Of a DNA stretch of 64,000 nt, positions 1 to 8,088 are shown in pieces. How positions within the stretch are numbered: position 1 is the first letter of the stretch; the number at the start of each line of letters is the position of its first letter. Source of the stretch: Corynebacterium parakroppenstedtii (GTDB taxonomy: Bacteria; Actinomycetota; Actinomycetes; Mycobacteriales; Mycobacteriaceae); contig NZ_JAGSOA010000001.1 of assembly GCF_019754935.1 (NCBI RefSeq), positions 372,001 through 436,000 of the forward strand, in the 5' to 3' direction. The position numbers and the translations under genes are program-made. The notes beneath the pieces were generated by a model. That model was not told the origin of the DNA. It searched no databases and saw only the letters and a program-made list of their open reading frames with translations.

Positions 1-504
1 CAGGTTACGATGCAAACCGCCTTGGCCAGTTGCGCAGAACGGGCAGGCCATGCCACACCCCGCTTGGGAGGAAATACACAACGTGGCTCGGCCCGGGTAC
101 CGCATCAAGACTGACTCGAGCAAGGTGCCATCGTGCAACTTCCACAATGTCTTCCGCGTCATGCCCTGATCACACGAAATATTGCGGACCTCAGTCATGA
201 GCTCGGGGAAAAGAGCTTTCTGAACCGGCTCACGCGCAGCAGCCGGTAAGTCCGTCATGGTCTCAGTGGAAGCCTCAAATCGGCCGTAATAGTGGCGGGC
301 CAATTGGTTCGCCCGAAAAGCCGGAAGCCCTAAGTCCTTCACGGCCTGCTTTTGCTCATCCACCGTCAGATCCGCGAAATGTGTTGGAGGTTTCCCGCGA
401 CGCGGAGCGGCGAACTTCAGCTGTGCTTTGTTGTCAGCTCGATTGAGGGACTCGACGGGCTTAAGACCCAAGTCGTTGTGTGTTTCTGTATGTGTTTCCG
501 TCAT
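1..504 (-). CDS. rlmN: 23S rRNA (adenine-2503-C2)-methyltransferase RlmN, 5' part only
   Basis: Radical-SAM enzyme that methylates A2503 of 23S rRNA (and, in some bacteria, A37 of some tRNAs). Only the first 168 codons lie in the window; the gene runs off the left edge. Reading the minus strand gives a product starting [10 protein letters not shown], with the family N-terminal accessory domain ([14 protein letters not shown] near residues 64-77) and, at the cut end, the radical-SAM cluster motif CGMACPFC (Cys150, Cys154, Cys157). The ATG at 504 is the only good start near the conserved region. It is divergent from the LapA-like gene. Family assignment is firm; the catalytic C-terminal half is not visible. 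Confidence 0.93.
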   Translation of the reverse strand, partial: MTETHTETHNDLGLKPVESLNRADNKAQLKFAAPRRGKPPTHFADLTVDEQKQAVKDLGLPAFRANQLARHYYGRFEASTETMTDLPAAAREPVQKALFPELMTEVRNISCDQGMTRKTLWKLHDGTLLESVLMRYPGRATLCISSQAGCGMACPFCATGQGGLHRNL

Positions 505-619
505 TACTTATATTCTGCCTACGATGCGAGAGGATAATCCAATCACAGCCCACCGGTGAGTGCGACGGGATGTCCGCGAACCGACGTGCTGGTGGATGTT
601 GAGGTATTGTTACGGAGCA

Positions 620-1186
620 ATGAGTACATCACCAAAATCTAAGGACAACAAATCGACTCGGGCCAATAATGCGGTGGGTCGCCCACGCATGGACGGAAAA
701 AGCGACACCGAGGCACGCACACCGAGCGTCGTTAGACCAACCCCTGAAGGTGAGCGGAAGAAGGCCGAGCGCCAACAGAATGAAGAAGCTGCGCAAAACC
801 AGGATGCGCAACAAAACCGGTCTACGGGCAGCTCCTCCCCCGTTAGCTCCTCCGATGATGAGCCACGTACCGAGCGCCGTCGCGTGAACCGTGAGGGAAC
901 TGACACCAATGCTGGTCCGATGAAGAATAAGACTGACGTACAGGGCTCCGTCGCGGGAAGCACGTGGGTGGCACTGAGTGTCGGAATTGCTCTGTTAGTG
1001 CTTCTCCTAATTTTCATTATTCAGAACATGGAGTCTGTTACGCTAACAGTCTTTTTCTGGACGGTCTCGTTCCCGGCAGGTGTTGGGTTCCTCCTCGCCG
1101 CCATTATTGGAGCTGTCATTATGCTCTCTGTTGGCTCCGTTCGGATGATTCAGTTGCGACGGCAAATCCACCAACTACGGAAATAA
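620..1186 (+). CDS. LapA-domain (DUF1049) integral membrane protein
   Basis: Small membrane protein of 188 residues. The first ~115 residues are hydrophilic, rich in Arg, Glu, Gln and Ser, and probably disordered. They are followed by two hydrophobic segments (about 118-137 and 145-168) and a short basic tail, RMIQLRRQIHQLRK. The layout, and the segment FIIQNMESVTLTVFFW between the helices, match the LapA/DUF1049 family, which in enterobacteria helps assemble lipopolysaccharide. Its role in Gram-positive actinobacteria is not established. I chose the ATG at 620 because ACGGAG lies just upstream; an in-frame upstream extension lacks a ribosome site. It converges on cdsA with a 20-base gap. Confidence 0.8.
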   Translation: MSTSPKSKDNKSTRANNAVGRPRMDGKSDTEARTPSVVRPTPEGERKKAERQQNEEAAQNQDAQQNRSTGSSSPVSSSDDEPRTERRRVNREGTDTNAGPMKNKTDVQGSVAGSTWVALSVGIALLVLLLIFIIQNMESVTLTVFFWTVSFPAGVGFLLAAIIGAVIMLSVGSVRMIQLRRQIHQLRK

Positions 1187-1206
1187 GGAAGCACGACGCG
1201 GACCGG

Positions 1207-2085
1207 TTACATCTGAAGAACAGTCGCGATGATCCAGGTCATCGCGGCCGCAGGGAGCAGGCTATCCAATCGGTCCATGAGCCCACCATGTTCGGGGAGA
1301 AGCGTGCCCATATCTTTAATTCCCAGGTCTCGTTTGAATTGGGACTCGACGAGATCACCGAGCGTGGCGGCACACGCAAGGAACAGGCCGACGAGGATGC
1401 CCTCCCAGGGGGCTCGGTGGAGCAAAAGCCAGGTGGCTATGACCCCGACAATGGCCGCAAATACGAGGGAGCCTGCGAATCCTTCCCACGATTTCTTGGG
1501 GCTAACGGCCGGTGCAAGAGGATGTTTCCCGAAAAAAACGCCGGCTGTAAAACCACCAACATCATTGGCAACGACGCACAAGATGAATGTCGCAATGAGG
1601 GCCCAGCCACGAAGACTTCCCTCATTAAACAGGGTGAGATGTGCGGCGGCCGTTCCGCATAGCGAAATCCACGTCAGAACAAAGACCGCCACTGACATAT
1701 CGCGAAGGTAATTCGTGGGTGCTTGATGGGTTCCCCGGTGGAATAGCCGGGTGATCATGATCGCGCCGACGGACACGATGTAGCCCATCAGCATGCCCTT
1801 CGCCCCCCACGGCAACGACAACCACAGCATCAACTGCCCACCAGCCAGCATGGACAGAACTGGGACATCGTAGTCATGCTCCTTCAGCCGACGGGACACC
1901 TCGAGGGTCGCTAGCGGAATGATGACGGCTAACAGCGGGTACCACGCGTGCGGAATAATGAGGCATCCGATAATTAAGGCCCCAAGTAGAACGCCAACAA
2001 TGATGGCGACGGGGACGTTACGCCCCGCCTTGTTGCGTGGGTGCGGCAGAGATCTGCCGTCGGAACCGCGCTCGCTTACCTTCAT
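1207..2085 (-). CDS. cdsA: Phosphatidate cytidylyltransferase CdsA
   Basis: Membrane enzyme making CDP-diacylglycerol from phosphatidate and CTP, the branch point for phosphatidylglycerol, cardiolipin and phosphatidylinositol. The 292-residue product is polytopic. It carries the C-terminal CdsA signature: SQFKRDLGIKD followed by PEHGGLMDRLDS near residues 243-272. SPKKSWEGF, also typical, precedes it. The start is preceded by GGGGAAAG. It lies 33 bases downstream of frr and reads the same way, the usual actinobacterial order pyrH-frr-cdsA. The first ~20 residues are polar and variable. Confidence 0.96.
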   Translation of the reverse strand: MKVSERGSDGRSLPHPRNKAGRNVPVAIIVGVLLGALIIGCLIIPHAWYPLLAVIIPLATLEVSRRLKEHDYDVPVLSMLAGGQLMLWLSLPWGAKGMLMGYIVSVGAIMITRLFHRGTHQAPTNYLRDMSVAVFVLTWISLCGTAAAHLTLFNEGSLRGWALIATFILCVVANDVGGFTAGVFFGKHPLAPAVSPKKSWEGFAGSLVFAAIVGVIATWLLLHRAPWEGILVGLFLACAATLGDLVESQFKRDLGIKDMGTLLPEHGGLMDRLDSLLPAAAMTWIIATVLQM

Positions 2086-2118
2086 CAGCTTTCCCCGAGT
2101 TTTCTGCTGTAAGCCACG

Positions 2119-2676
2119 CTAGACTTCCATTAATTCTTTTTCTTTGGCTTCGATGAGCTTGTCCACCTGGGACACATACTCGTGGGTGGTTTTATCCAGT
2201 TCCTTCTCCGCGGCCTGGACCTCATCTTCGCCGGCTTCGCCGTCTTTTTGGATTCGCTTGAGCTCGTCCATTCCCTTCCGGCGGATGTTACGGATAGCGA
2301 TGCGCGCGTCCTCCCCCTTGCTCTTCGCGAGCCGGACCATCTCTTTACGACGCTCCTCGGTCAGCTGCGGCACGGTGACACGCAAAACTTGACCGTCGTT
2401 GGTCGGGTTGACGCCCAAATCCGAATTGCGAATAGCGTTTTCGATGGCGTTCATAATGCTGGGCTCATATGGCTTGATCAGCAGCATTCGTGGTTCTGGG
2501 ACGCTGATCGTTGCCATCTGCGTAATCGGCGTCATGACTCCGTAATATTCGGCTTGAACTCCGTTAAACATCGACGGGTTCGCGCGGCCGGTGCGAATCG
2601 TCGTGAGGTCTTCACGAGCGTATTCCACCGACTGGGTCATACGTTCTTCGCTCTCTAGCAGTGTGTCATCAATCAT
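2119..2676 (-). CDS. frr: Ribosome recycling factor
   Basis: RRF splits post-termination ribosomes with EF-G. At 185 residues it has the family length. Recognisable blocks are [17 protein letters not shown] near residues 21-37 and the C-terminal coiled-coil half ([20 protein letters not shown], then the [12 protein letters not shown] region). The ATG at 2676 has TGAGG at a good distance. It is co-directional with pyrH, about 100 bases downstream of it, and ahead of cdsA, so it probably belongs to a pyrH-frr-cdsA transcript. Confidence 0.97.
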   Translation of the reverse strand: MIDDTLLESEERMTQSVEYAREDLTTIRTGRANPSMFNGVQAEYYGVMTPITQMATISVPEPRMLLIKPYEPSIMNAIENAIRNSDLGVNPTNDGQVLRVTVPQLTEERRKEMVRLAKSKGEDARIAIRNIRRKGMDELKRIQKDGEAGEDEVQAAEKELDKTTHEYVSQVDKLIEAKEKELMEV

Positions 2677-2778
2677 GGTGTGTACCTCACAGTGTGTTGT
2701 AATAAGCGCGACGTCATGGGCACGCGGGGCTCATGCCGTCGCCTCATTGGCCATGTCGCCTAGCAAACGATGGCTGTA

Positions 2779-3543
2779 TTAATCATTATCAGACGAACGG
2801 ACCAGCGTGCCGATATTTTCGCCATTGACCGCCCTCGCAATATTTCCTTCAACGAGCAAATTGAAGACGAGGATCGGCATGTTGTTATCCATGCACAGGC
2901 TGAAGGCCGTGGCGTCAGCCACCTTCAGTTTCTTATCAAGGCATTCACGCGGAGTGACTTCCGTGTACATGGTGGCGTCAGGGTTTTTACGGGGATCGTC
3001 GTCGTACACTCCGTCGACGGCCTTCGCCATCAACAGGACTTCACAACCGATCTCCAGCGCTCTCTGGGCCGCGGTGGTATCCGTCGAGAAGTAAGGCATT
3101 CCCATGCCCGCACCGAAAATGACGACGCGACCTTTCTCGAGGTGCCGGGTCGCACGGAGCGGAAGATAGGGTTCCGCGACTTGCGCCATGTTGATCGCTG
3201 TCTGAACGCGGGTCTCGACGCCCTGTTTTTCAAGGAAGTCCTGAAGGGCCAGGCAATTCATCACGGTGCCGAGCATGCCCATGTAGTCGGAACGCGATCG
3301 ATCCATTCCCCGCTGGGACAACTGCGCTCCGCGGAAGAAGTTGCCACCCCCGATGACCACACAAATTTCAACTCCGTTGCGGGCAACTTCGGCGATCTGA
3401 CGAGCAACATTGTCGACGACGTCGGGATCAACTCCGACTTTGCCGCCGCCGAACATTTCACCGCCCAGCTTCAGCATGACCCTCTTATATGGTGATCGGT
3501 GAGGACCGTGTGCAGGTGAATTGGGGGCGTCATTCTGCGCCAT
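2779..3543 (-). CDS. pyrH: Uridylate kinase (UMP kinase)
   Basis: Phosphorylates UMP to UDP in pyrimidine nucleotide synthesis; bacterial hexameric amino-acid-kinase fold. The protein is 254 residues, with a short polar leader before the first strand, [14 protein letters not shown] (residues 20-33). The glycine-rich [12 protein letters not shown] block and the late [18 protein letters not shown] region are classic UMP kinase. GAGGAG lies at the correct spacing before the ATG at 3543. The strong terminator after tsf separates it from the tsf transcript, so it probably has its own promoter in the 300-base spacer. Confidence 0.97.
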   Translation of the reverse strand: MAQNDAPNSPAHGPHRSPYKRVMLKLGGEMFGGGKVGVDPDVVDNVARQIAEVARNGVEICVVIGGGNFFRGAQLSQRGMDRSRSDYMGMLGTVMNCLALQDFLEKQGVETRVQTAINMAQVAEPYLPLRATRHLEKGRVVIFGAGMGMPYFSTDTTAAQRALEIGCEVLLMAKAVDGVYDDDPRKNPDATMYTEVTPRECLDKKLKVADATAFSLCMDNNMPILVFNLLVEGNIARAVNGENIGTLVRSSDND

Positions 3544-3763
3544 TCTGGATGTCTCCTCATGAAGTTGAGTGTGCGACCCTACCTGAACCGACCAACGTGA
3601 ACGCTGCCATCGGCAACGAAGGGGCCAGTGGGTAACCCGTTGGGTTTTCCTCGTGACATCCTACCTGGCTCTCTGGACAAGAACACAACTTGACACTTGG
3701 AGGTAGTGGGAGGAGACGAGGATCCGGCCAATCGTCCACTATTTGGGCATCATTTCTGCCGGT
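3544..3763. other. Spacer between pyrH and the tsf terminator
   Basis: Non-coding spacer that should hold the pyrH promoter. On the minus strand TAGGAT (plus-strand 3658-3663) could be a -10 element, but the nearest -35 candidate, TTGTGT, is 19 bases away, so I rate it weak. No open frame here looks like a gene. Confidence 0.4.
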
Positions 3764-3816
3764 AAAAAGCAAAAACCTCGGCCCCTCTTCCCCGTATAGG
3801 GAAAAGAAACCGAGGT
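3764..3816 (-). terminator. Intrinsic terminator after tsf
   Basis: On the minus strand the arm ACCTCGG (plus 3810-3816) pairs with CCGAGGT (plus 3775-3781). The loop holds a second imperfect stem (TCTTTTCCC with GGGGAAGA). The stem is followed by TTTTTGCTTTTT. It sits 31 bases past the tsf stop codon. Confidence 0.85.
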
Positions 3817-3846
3817 CGTTTCGCTCACTAGGTGAGGCTCAGCAGA

Positions 3847-4674
3847 TTACTGCTGGCCAACTTCGTAGCGACGGAAGCCGGTCAAGGTGACGCCAGCCTC
3901 ATCCATCAACTGCTTAACAGTCTTCTTGTGATCAGCGACGGAAGGCTGCTCCAGAAGCACAACGTCCTTGAAGAAACCGTTGAGACGGCCTTCGACGATC
4001 TTCGGAAGAGCCTTTTCGGGCTTGCCTTCCTCACGGGAGGTTGCCTCTGCAATGGAACGCTCTTTCTCGACGATGTCGGAGGGAACGTCCTCGCGCTTCA
4101 GGTACTTTGCCTTCAACGCGGCAACCTGCATAGCAGCGTTGTGGGCTGCTTCTTTCGCTGCGTCGCCTTCACCTTCGTACGCGACCAACACGCCGACTGC
4201 CGGCGGGAGGTCAGCGGAACGGTGGTGCAGGTAAACAGCAACGTTGTCGCCGTCGATGGTGGTAGCACGACGAAGAGCCAGCTTCTCACCGATCTTGGCC
4301 GAGAAAGCCTGCAGGGCTTCCTCTGCCGGGGTGCCGTCGACGTTGACAGCAGCCAGGTCCTCGGGCGAGTTAGCCTTGGCCTCATCAGCGGCCTTAGCAA
4401 CCTTGTCCGCGAATTCTTTGAACTCGGCGTTCTTAGCAACGAAGTCGGTCTCGGAGTTGACCTCGATCATGGTGTTGCCGGACACGGCGATGAGCCCTTC
4501 GGCAGCGGTGCGCTCTGCGCGCTTACCGACGTCTTTCGCACCCTTGATGCGGAGGAATTCCACGGCTTTGTCGAAGTCGCCGTCAGCCTCCTCTAAAGCT
4601 TTCTTACAGGACATCATGCCTGCACCGGTGATCTCACGGAGCTTCTTGACATCAGCTGCAGTGTAATTCGCCAT
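3847..4674 (-). CDS. tsf: Translation elongation factor Ts
   Basis: Nucleotide-exchange factor for EF-Tu. The 275-residue product begins [21 protein letters not shown], the conserved UBA-like N-terminal domain, followed by CKKAL and the [18 protein letters not shown] block. The core continues with SETDFVAKN (about residues 74-82), the conserved TDFV contact with EF-Tu. AAGGAG precedes the ATG. It follows rpsB by 33 bases in the universal rpsB-tsf operon and is closed by a strong terminator. Confidence 0.97.
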   Translation of the reverse strand: MANYTAADVKKLREITGAGMMSCKKALEEADGDFDKAVEFLRIKGAKDVGKRAERTAAEGLIAVSGNTMIEVNSETDFVAKNAEFKEFADKVAKAADEAKANSPEDLAAVNVDGTPAEEALQAFSAKIGEKLALRRATTIDGDNVAVYLHHRSADLPPAVGVLVAYEGEGDAAKEAAHNAAMQVAALKAKYLKREDVPSDIVEKERSIAEATSREEGKPEKALPKIVEGRLNGFFKDVVLLEQPSVADHKKTVKQLMDEAGVTLTGFRRYEVGQQ

Positions 4675-4707
4675 CAGCGATTCTCCTTCAGTATGTGAAA
4701 ACGGGTC

Positions 4708-5568
4708 TTACTTTGACTCAGCTTCAGAGGATTCGGCTGCGGACTCATCACTGGAGGTCGCCGTCGTCTCAGATGCCGTTGAAGCAGCGTCGGAAGCCGC
4801 TTCTGCGCTCTCACCTTCGGAAGAAACAGGCGCATCGTTATCGCCAGCAGCAGCCTTGGCCTCAGCCTGGGCGCGCTCAGCGCGAGCCTTCTTGCCGTCC
4901 TCAACGGCGGAGGCAATGACGCCAGTCAGCAGCGCAGCCGAACGGATAGCGTCGTCGTTACCCGGAATCGGGTAGTCAACGACGTCAGGATCGCAGTTCG
5001 TGTCCAGAATGGCCACGACAGGGATGTTCAGCTTTTGAGCCTCGGAGACAGCGATGTGTTCCTTGTTGGTGTCGACGATCCAGATCGCAGACGGAACCTT
5101 GTTCATGTCGGAGATACCGCCAAGAACGCGCTCGAGCTTCTGACGCTCGCGGGTCAGCATCAAGACTTCCTTCTTGGTGCGACCTTCGTAGCCGTTTTCC
5201 GCTGCGTCCATGGCCTGAAGTTCCTTCAGACGACCCAGGCGCTTGTGGACGGTTTGGAAGTTGGTGAGCATGCCGCCCAACCAGCGGTGGTTGACGTACG
5301 GCATACCAACGCGCTCGGCCTCGGTTGCAACTGCTTCCTGGGCCTGCTTCTTGGTACCGACGAAGAGGATGTTGCCGCCATGAGCAACAGTCTCTTTAAC
5401 GAACTCGTAGGCAGAATCGATGTAGGTCAGTGTCTGCTGAAGATCAATGATGTAGATGCCGTTGCGTTCCGTGATGATGTAGCGCTTCATCTTCGGATTC
5501 CAACGACGGGTCTGGTGGCCAAAGTGGACACCGGCGTCAAGGAGCTGACGCATGGTTACAACAGCCAT
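4708..5568 (-). CDS. rpsB: 30S ribosomal protein S2
   Basis: Small-subunit ribosomal protein S2. The start [19 protein letters not shown] is the corynebacterial form, so I place the ATG at 5568 rather than a GTG six codons upstream. The 286-residue product has the S2 core to about residue 225. A low-complexity tail of ~60 residues rich in Ala, Ser and Glu (ending SEAESK) follows, longer than in most bacteria. No clear Shine-Dalgarno sequence precedes the start, which is odd for so highly expressed a gene. First gene of rpsB-tsf. Confidence 0.97.
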   Translation of the reverse strand: MAVVTMRQLLDAGVHFGHQTRRWNPKMKRYIITERNGIYIIDLQQTLTYIDSAYEFVKETVAHGGNILFVGTKKQAQEAVATEAERVGMPYVNHRWLGGMLTNFQTVHKRLGRLKELQAMDAAENGYEGRTKKEVLMLTRERQKLERVLGGISDMNKVPSAIWIVDTNKEHIAVSEAQKLNIPVVAILDTNCDPDVVDYPIPGNDDAIRSAALLTGVIASAVEDGKKARAERAQAEAKAAAGDNDAPVSSEGESAEAASDAASTASETTATSSDESAAESSEAESK

Positions 5569-5701
5569 ATATTTATTGGGAAGCACATTGGGGACGCTTA
5601 GGTGCTCGTTGTGCCAGGTGGTTTGTACCGATTCCCGGCGCGGAACACAGCGGTCCGGCTTCCCTCCTCGCTTTCTGCTCGGACGTAGTGGTTATTTCTT
5701 A

Positions 5702-5748
5702 CATGTCAGCTTGACCAGCTGACGTGGTTGTGTGGGTTTCCTCCACAC
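5702..5748 (-). promoter_or_regulatory. Paired hairpins in the rpsB 5' leader
   Basis: Two adjacent inverted repeats lie 135-180 bases upstream of rpsB. GTCAGCT (5705-5711) pairs with AGCTGAC (5717-5723) and extends outward by three more pairs, one a wobble. GTGTGG (5730-5735) pairs with CCACAC (5743-5748). Neither is followed by a T run, so they look like leader structure rather than a terminator. A role in S2 autoregulation is my inference only. Confidence 0.4.
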
Positions 5749-6109
5749 CCTGGTGCCATCGGGTTCGAATACTCGCGAATCACAACAACGCCAGAAAGCA
5801 GGAAAACTGCTTCCCTACCGGCGATACTGCGATTCCCGAGACCACATTCTCTCCCTTACCCTTCATTTTTAACGCAGAACAAGTCCTTGGCTTTCGCCGA
5901 CGTAGCTGCTGCCACGTAGACAAAAAATAAGGCTTTAACGGCTTTAACGCGTTAAAGAAGTGGGCGTGATGGTCACGCGAAGTCAATGGTCATACGGCGA
6001 AACCACGTCGAGGCGTCAACGGTGTCATGCGGCTGTGAGACTCTAAGCTCACCGCCACGGTGTCCGTTATTAGCTCTACGCGGCCCACGTAGGCACATTG
6101 CAACGGGTA
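5749..6109. other. Rest of the rpsB upstream spacer
   Basis: No plausible gene. Short frames exist on both strands but lack ribosome sites, family resemblance and codon structure. If the promoter called at 6110-6138 is right, this is transcribed 5' leader of rpsB. It contains the GCTTTAACG tandem repeat and palindrome near 5932-5957. Confidence 0.4.
5932..5957. repeat. 9-bp tandem repeat merging into a 16-bp perfect palindrome
   Basis: GCTTTAACG occurs twice head to tail (5932-5940, 5941-5949). The second copy runs into the palindrome CTTTAACGCGTTAAAG (5942-5957). On the minus strand TTATTTTTTG follows nine bases after the first repeat copy. It could be an operator or a weak hairpin; function unknown. 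Confidence 0.6.
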
Positions 6110-6138
6110 ATTGTACTGCTTAGAACGCTTTTCCCCAA
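6110..6138 (-). promoter_or_regulatory. Probable sigma-A promoter for rpsB
   Basis: On the minus strand TTGGGG (plus 6133-6138) is followed after exactly 17 bases by TACAAT (plus 6110-6115). Transcription would begin near 6103 and give a leader of about 535 bases before rpsB. It is the best-spaced promoter I see in the spacer, but the -35 box is not consensus. Confidence 0.45.
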
Positions 6139-6219
6139 GTCCTAAAAAACGACGCACTCTGGCGCGACTCGAATGAGAATCGAACGGGAACAGTTAAGTC
6201 GTCGCTCCTCGATTCTGGG

Positions 6220-6294
6220 TTATCCACGAGCCTCCAGTTATCCACAGAATGAGTGGTGACCGGCGGTCGATCACACCCCGATTTGTGTGAATAA
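6220..6294. promoter_or_regulatory. Cluster of three DnaA-box-like 9-mers
   Basis: The DnaA box consensus is TTATNCACA. Seen here: TTATCCACG at 6220-6228 (one mismatch), TTATCCACA at 6238-6246 (perfect), and TTATTCACA on the minus strand at 6286-6294 (perfect). The cluster sits in the rpsB / M23-protein divergent spacer. There is no dnaA, dnaN or AT-rich unwinding region nearby, so it is not oriC. It may titrate DnaA or regulate a flanking gene. Confidence 0.55.
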
Positions 6295-6309
6295 GCGGAC
6301 TCTTATGTC

Positions 6310-6936
6310 ATGGCTTTGTCAACACCATTTGTTTCCAAGATTCGTACACGCAGTTCGCTGACCGTGTTGTTCACGGTGGTGACCATTCTGTGGGTCACGG
6401 CGCTCAGTCTTTGTCCTGCTCATAGCCCTGTTTTGATGGCATCAGCGGGCACGCGCCACACGACTGTAGCTCACGCGGAGGGTACTACCGACGAGACATC
6501 GCTCGACCGCGCCCCACTCACAGCGCACCACCATATCCACCGACATCGACTACCCGTGGCATCAAAGGTGATTCTTCCCTTCAAAGCTCCACCAGAGCCC
6601 TGGTTGTCGGGCCATCGCGGTGTTGATCTTGAAGCCGCTCCTGGCACACCTATTCGAGCGTCTATGTCGGGGACCATTGCATTCGCTGGGCAGGTTGGTG
6701 GCCGGCCGGTGGTATCGATCCAGCACGCAGACGGTATCCGGACCACGTATGACCCTGTAATTTCTCGACGCTCCCGTGGCGACGTTGTCCGCAGGGGTGA
6801 CATTATTGGTGTCCTTGCCAACGAGAATGAAGCGACTCACGGCCCAGGGCTTGGTTGGGGAGCAAAAATCGGCGAGAGTTACATCGACCCTCTAACTCTC
6901 CTTGGCCGATCAGAAGTGAGGTTGAAGCCTCAATGA
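6310..6936 (+). CDS. Secreted M23/LytM-domain protein with degenerate active site
   Basis: A 208-residue protein with an N-terminal hydrophobic signal/anchor (about residues 18-45), a His-rich linker, then a LytM (peptidase M23) fold from about residue 84. Active M23 enzymes bind zinc with HxxxD and a later HxH. Here the first motif is intact (HRGVD, His102 and Asp106), but the second region reads GLGWGAK (about 180-186), where relatives usually have a LHWG-type motif, so the catalytic His is missing. It is probably a non-hydrolytic LytM factor that binds peptidoglycan or regulates amidases. It is the only plus-strand gene near rpsB and converges on xerC. Confidence 0.82.
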   Translation: MALSTPFVSKIRTRSSLTVLFTVVTILWVTALSLCPAHSPVLMASAGTRHTTVAHAEGTTDETSLDRAPLTAHHHIHRHRLPVASKVILPFKAPPEPWLSGHRGVDLEAAPGTPIRASMSGTIAFAGQVGGRPVVSIQHADGIRTTYDPVISRRSRGDVVRRGDIIGVLANENEATHGPGLGWGAKIGESYIDPLTLLGRSEVRLKPQ

Positions 6937-7039
6937 GCGAGGCCAACACCAGAATCAGTCTCGACGCGACCTGTGCGGTGCAAACGACGTTCCGACAAGC
7001 AATGTACGGCCACGCGACGGCCGGCCTGACAACGTCCGG

Positions 7040-8023
7040 TCACGCCCGAGGGTGGGCCTGGTTAAACACCGCTTTCAAGCGCTCTGAATCAACATGGGTG
7101 TAAATCTGCGTCGTTGCTAGCGAGGCGTGTCCCAGCATTTCTTGGACCACTCGAAGATCCGCTCCCCCTTCAAGAACATCAGTGGCCGCGCTGTGCCTGA
7201 GTGCGTGTGGGGAAACATCCCCGCCCGTCACGGTGGAGGTCGCTTGATGAACAACCGTTCTGACTTGACGCGGGTCGATCCGGCCACCCCGTTTTCCTAG
7301 GAAAACAGCCTGATCGGCGTCCTTATGATGCCCGTGATCAGCGATCACGGGCCGTCCGACATCCATCCACCGCTTCAGTGCTCGCACAGCAGACTCCCCG
7401 AAGGGGACGACACGTTGTTTATTGCCTTTTCCCAGAATGGTGACCGTCTGTCTCGCGAAATCTAGGTCGCCAATGTTGAGCCGACACAGTTCAGATACTC
7501 GCACGCCGGTGCCGTACATAAACTCGACCATCGCGAGATCGCGGAGCGCAATGGGGTCCTCTTCTTCCGCACCAACTTCCAAGTTGTGAAGTATCTCTGC
7601 AGTTTGATCAGCAGCTAAGACACGCGGAAGCGTTTTATCCGGTCGTGGCGACGACAAACGGGATGCTGGATCGCTTTGCACGATTCCTCGGTGTTCAAGC
7701 CATCGGCCGAAATTCCTCACCGCTGAAGCTCGACGCGAAAGACTCGATCGCGCATGCCCGGCGCGCAAAGCATCCGCCTGCCAGCGTCGAATGTGGTGCA
7801 AGGTGAGCTGATCGACCGTCGTTAGCCCGTCGACAAGCGAGTGAAGATCGTTGCGATAAGCCTTGACAGTGTTTTCGCTACGTCCCTTGGTGAATGTGAG
7901 GAAGTCTAGATAGTCCTCGATAATGCCGTCCCACTGCGCCGATACGGCCGGTTCGTTATCCGGCGCAGCATCATTCCGTTCTTTACTGCAACCAGTATCG
8001 GATGAATTCGGTGTTCCGGCCAT
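7040..8023 (-). CDS. xerC: Tyrosine recombinase XerC
   Basis: Site-specific recombinase resolving chromosome dimers at dif. The N-terminal SAM-like core-binding domain contains TKGRSENTVKAYRNDL. The catalytic domain shows the Arg in GTGVRVSELCRL, HALRHSAAT (H-x-x-R), LGHAS and the tyrosine in QIYTHVD. The length (327 residues from the ATG at 8023) fits; a GTG nine codons upstream is the alternative. TATACT lies eight bases before the ATG, so translation may be leaderless. It is beside dprA, as in other corynebacteria, and stands alone with no phage genes, which argues for the housekeeping Xer rather than an integrase. Confidence 0.92.
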   Translation of the reverse strand: MAGTPNSSDTGCSKERNDAAPDNEPAVSAQWDGIIEDYLDFLTFTKGRSENTVKAYRNDLHSLVDGLTTVDQLTLHHIRRWQADALRAGHARSSLSRRASAVRNFGRWLEHRGIVQSDPASRLSSPRPDKTLPRVLAADQTAEILHNLEVGAEEEDPIALRDLAMVEFMYGTGVRVSELCRLNIGDLDFARQTVTILGKGNKQRVVPFGESAVRALKRWMDVGRPVIADHGHHKDADQAVFLGKRGGRIDPRQVRTVVHQATSTVTGGDVSPHALRHSAATDVLEGGADLRVVQEMLGHASLATTQIYTHVDSERLKAVFNQAHPRA

Positions 8024-8031
8024 GTATATCG

Positions 8032-8037
8032 AGTATA
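8032..8037 (-). promoter_or_regulatory. Candidate -10 element for xerC
   Basis: TATACT on the minus strand, eight bases upstream of the xerC ATG. That spacing puts the transcription start at or within a base or two of the start codon, a common leaderless arrangement in corynebacteria. No convincing -35 box. Confidence 0.4.
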
Positions 8038-8088
8038 GGTGCCGAGACACGATCCCGCCGAGGACCTGGAATTAGACCGAGTACGCGT

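Noticed and set aside
5761..5790. GGTTCGAAT resembling a tRNA T-loop
   Set aside because: No acceptor, D or anticodon stem can be built around it.
5780..5986. 68-codon minus-strand frame in the rpsB spacer
   Set aside because: No family resemblance or ribosome site; it reads through the palindrome region.
6220..6294. Origin of replication
   Set aside because: Only three boxes, no AT-rich unwinding element, and dnaA, dnaN and parAB are not nearby.
7040..8023. Tyrosine recombinase as a sign of an integrated element
   Set aside because: Housekeeping neighbours, no tRNA, attachment repeats or phage genes; the motifs fit XerC.
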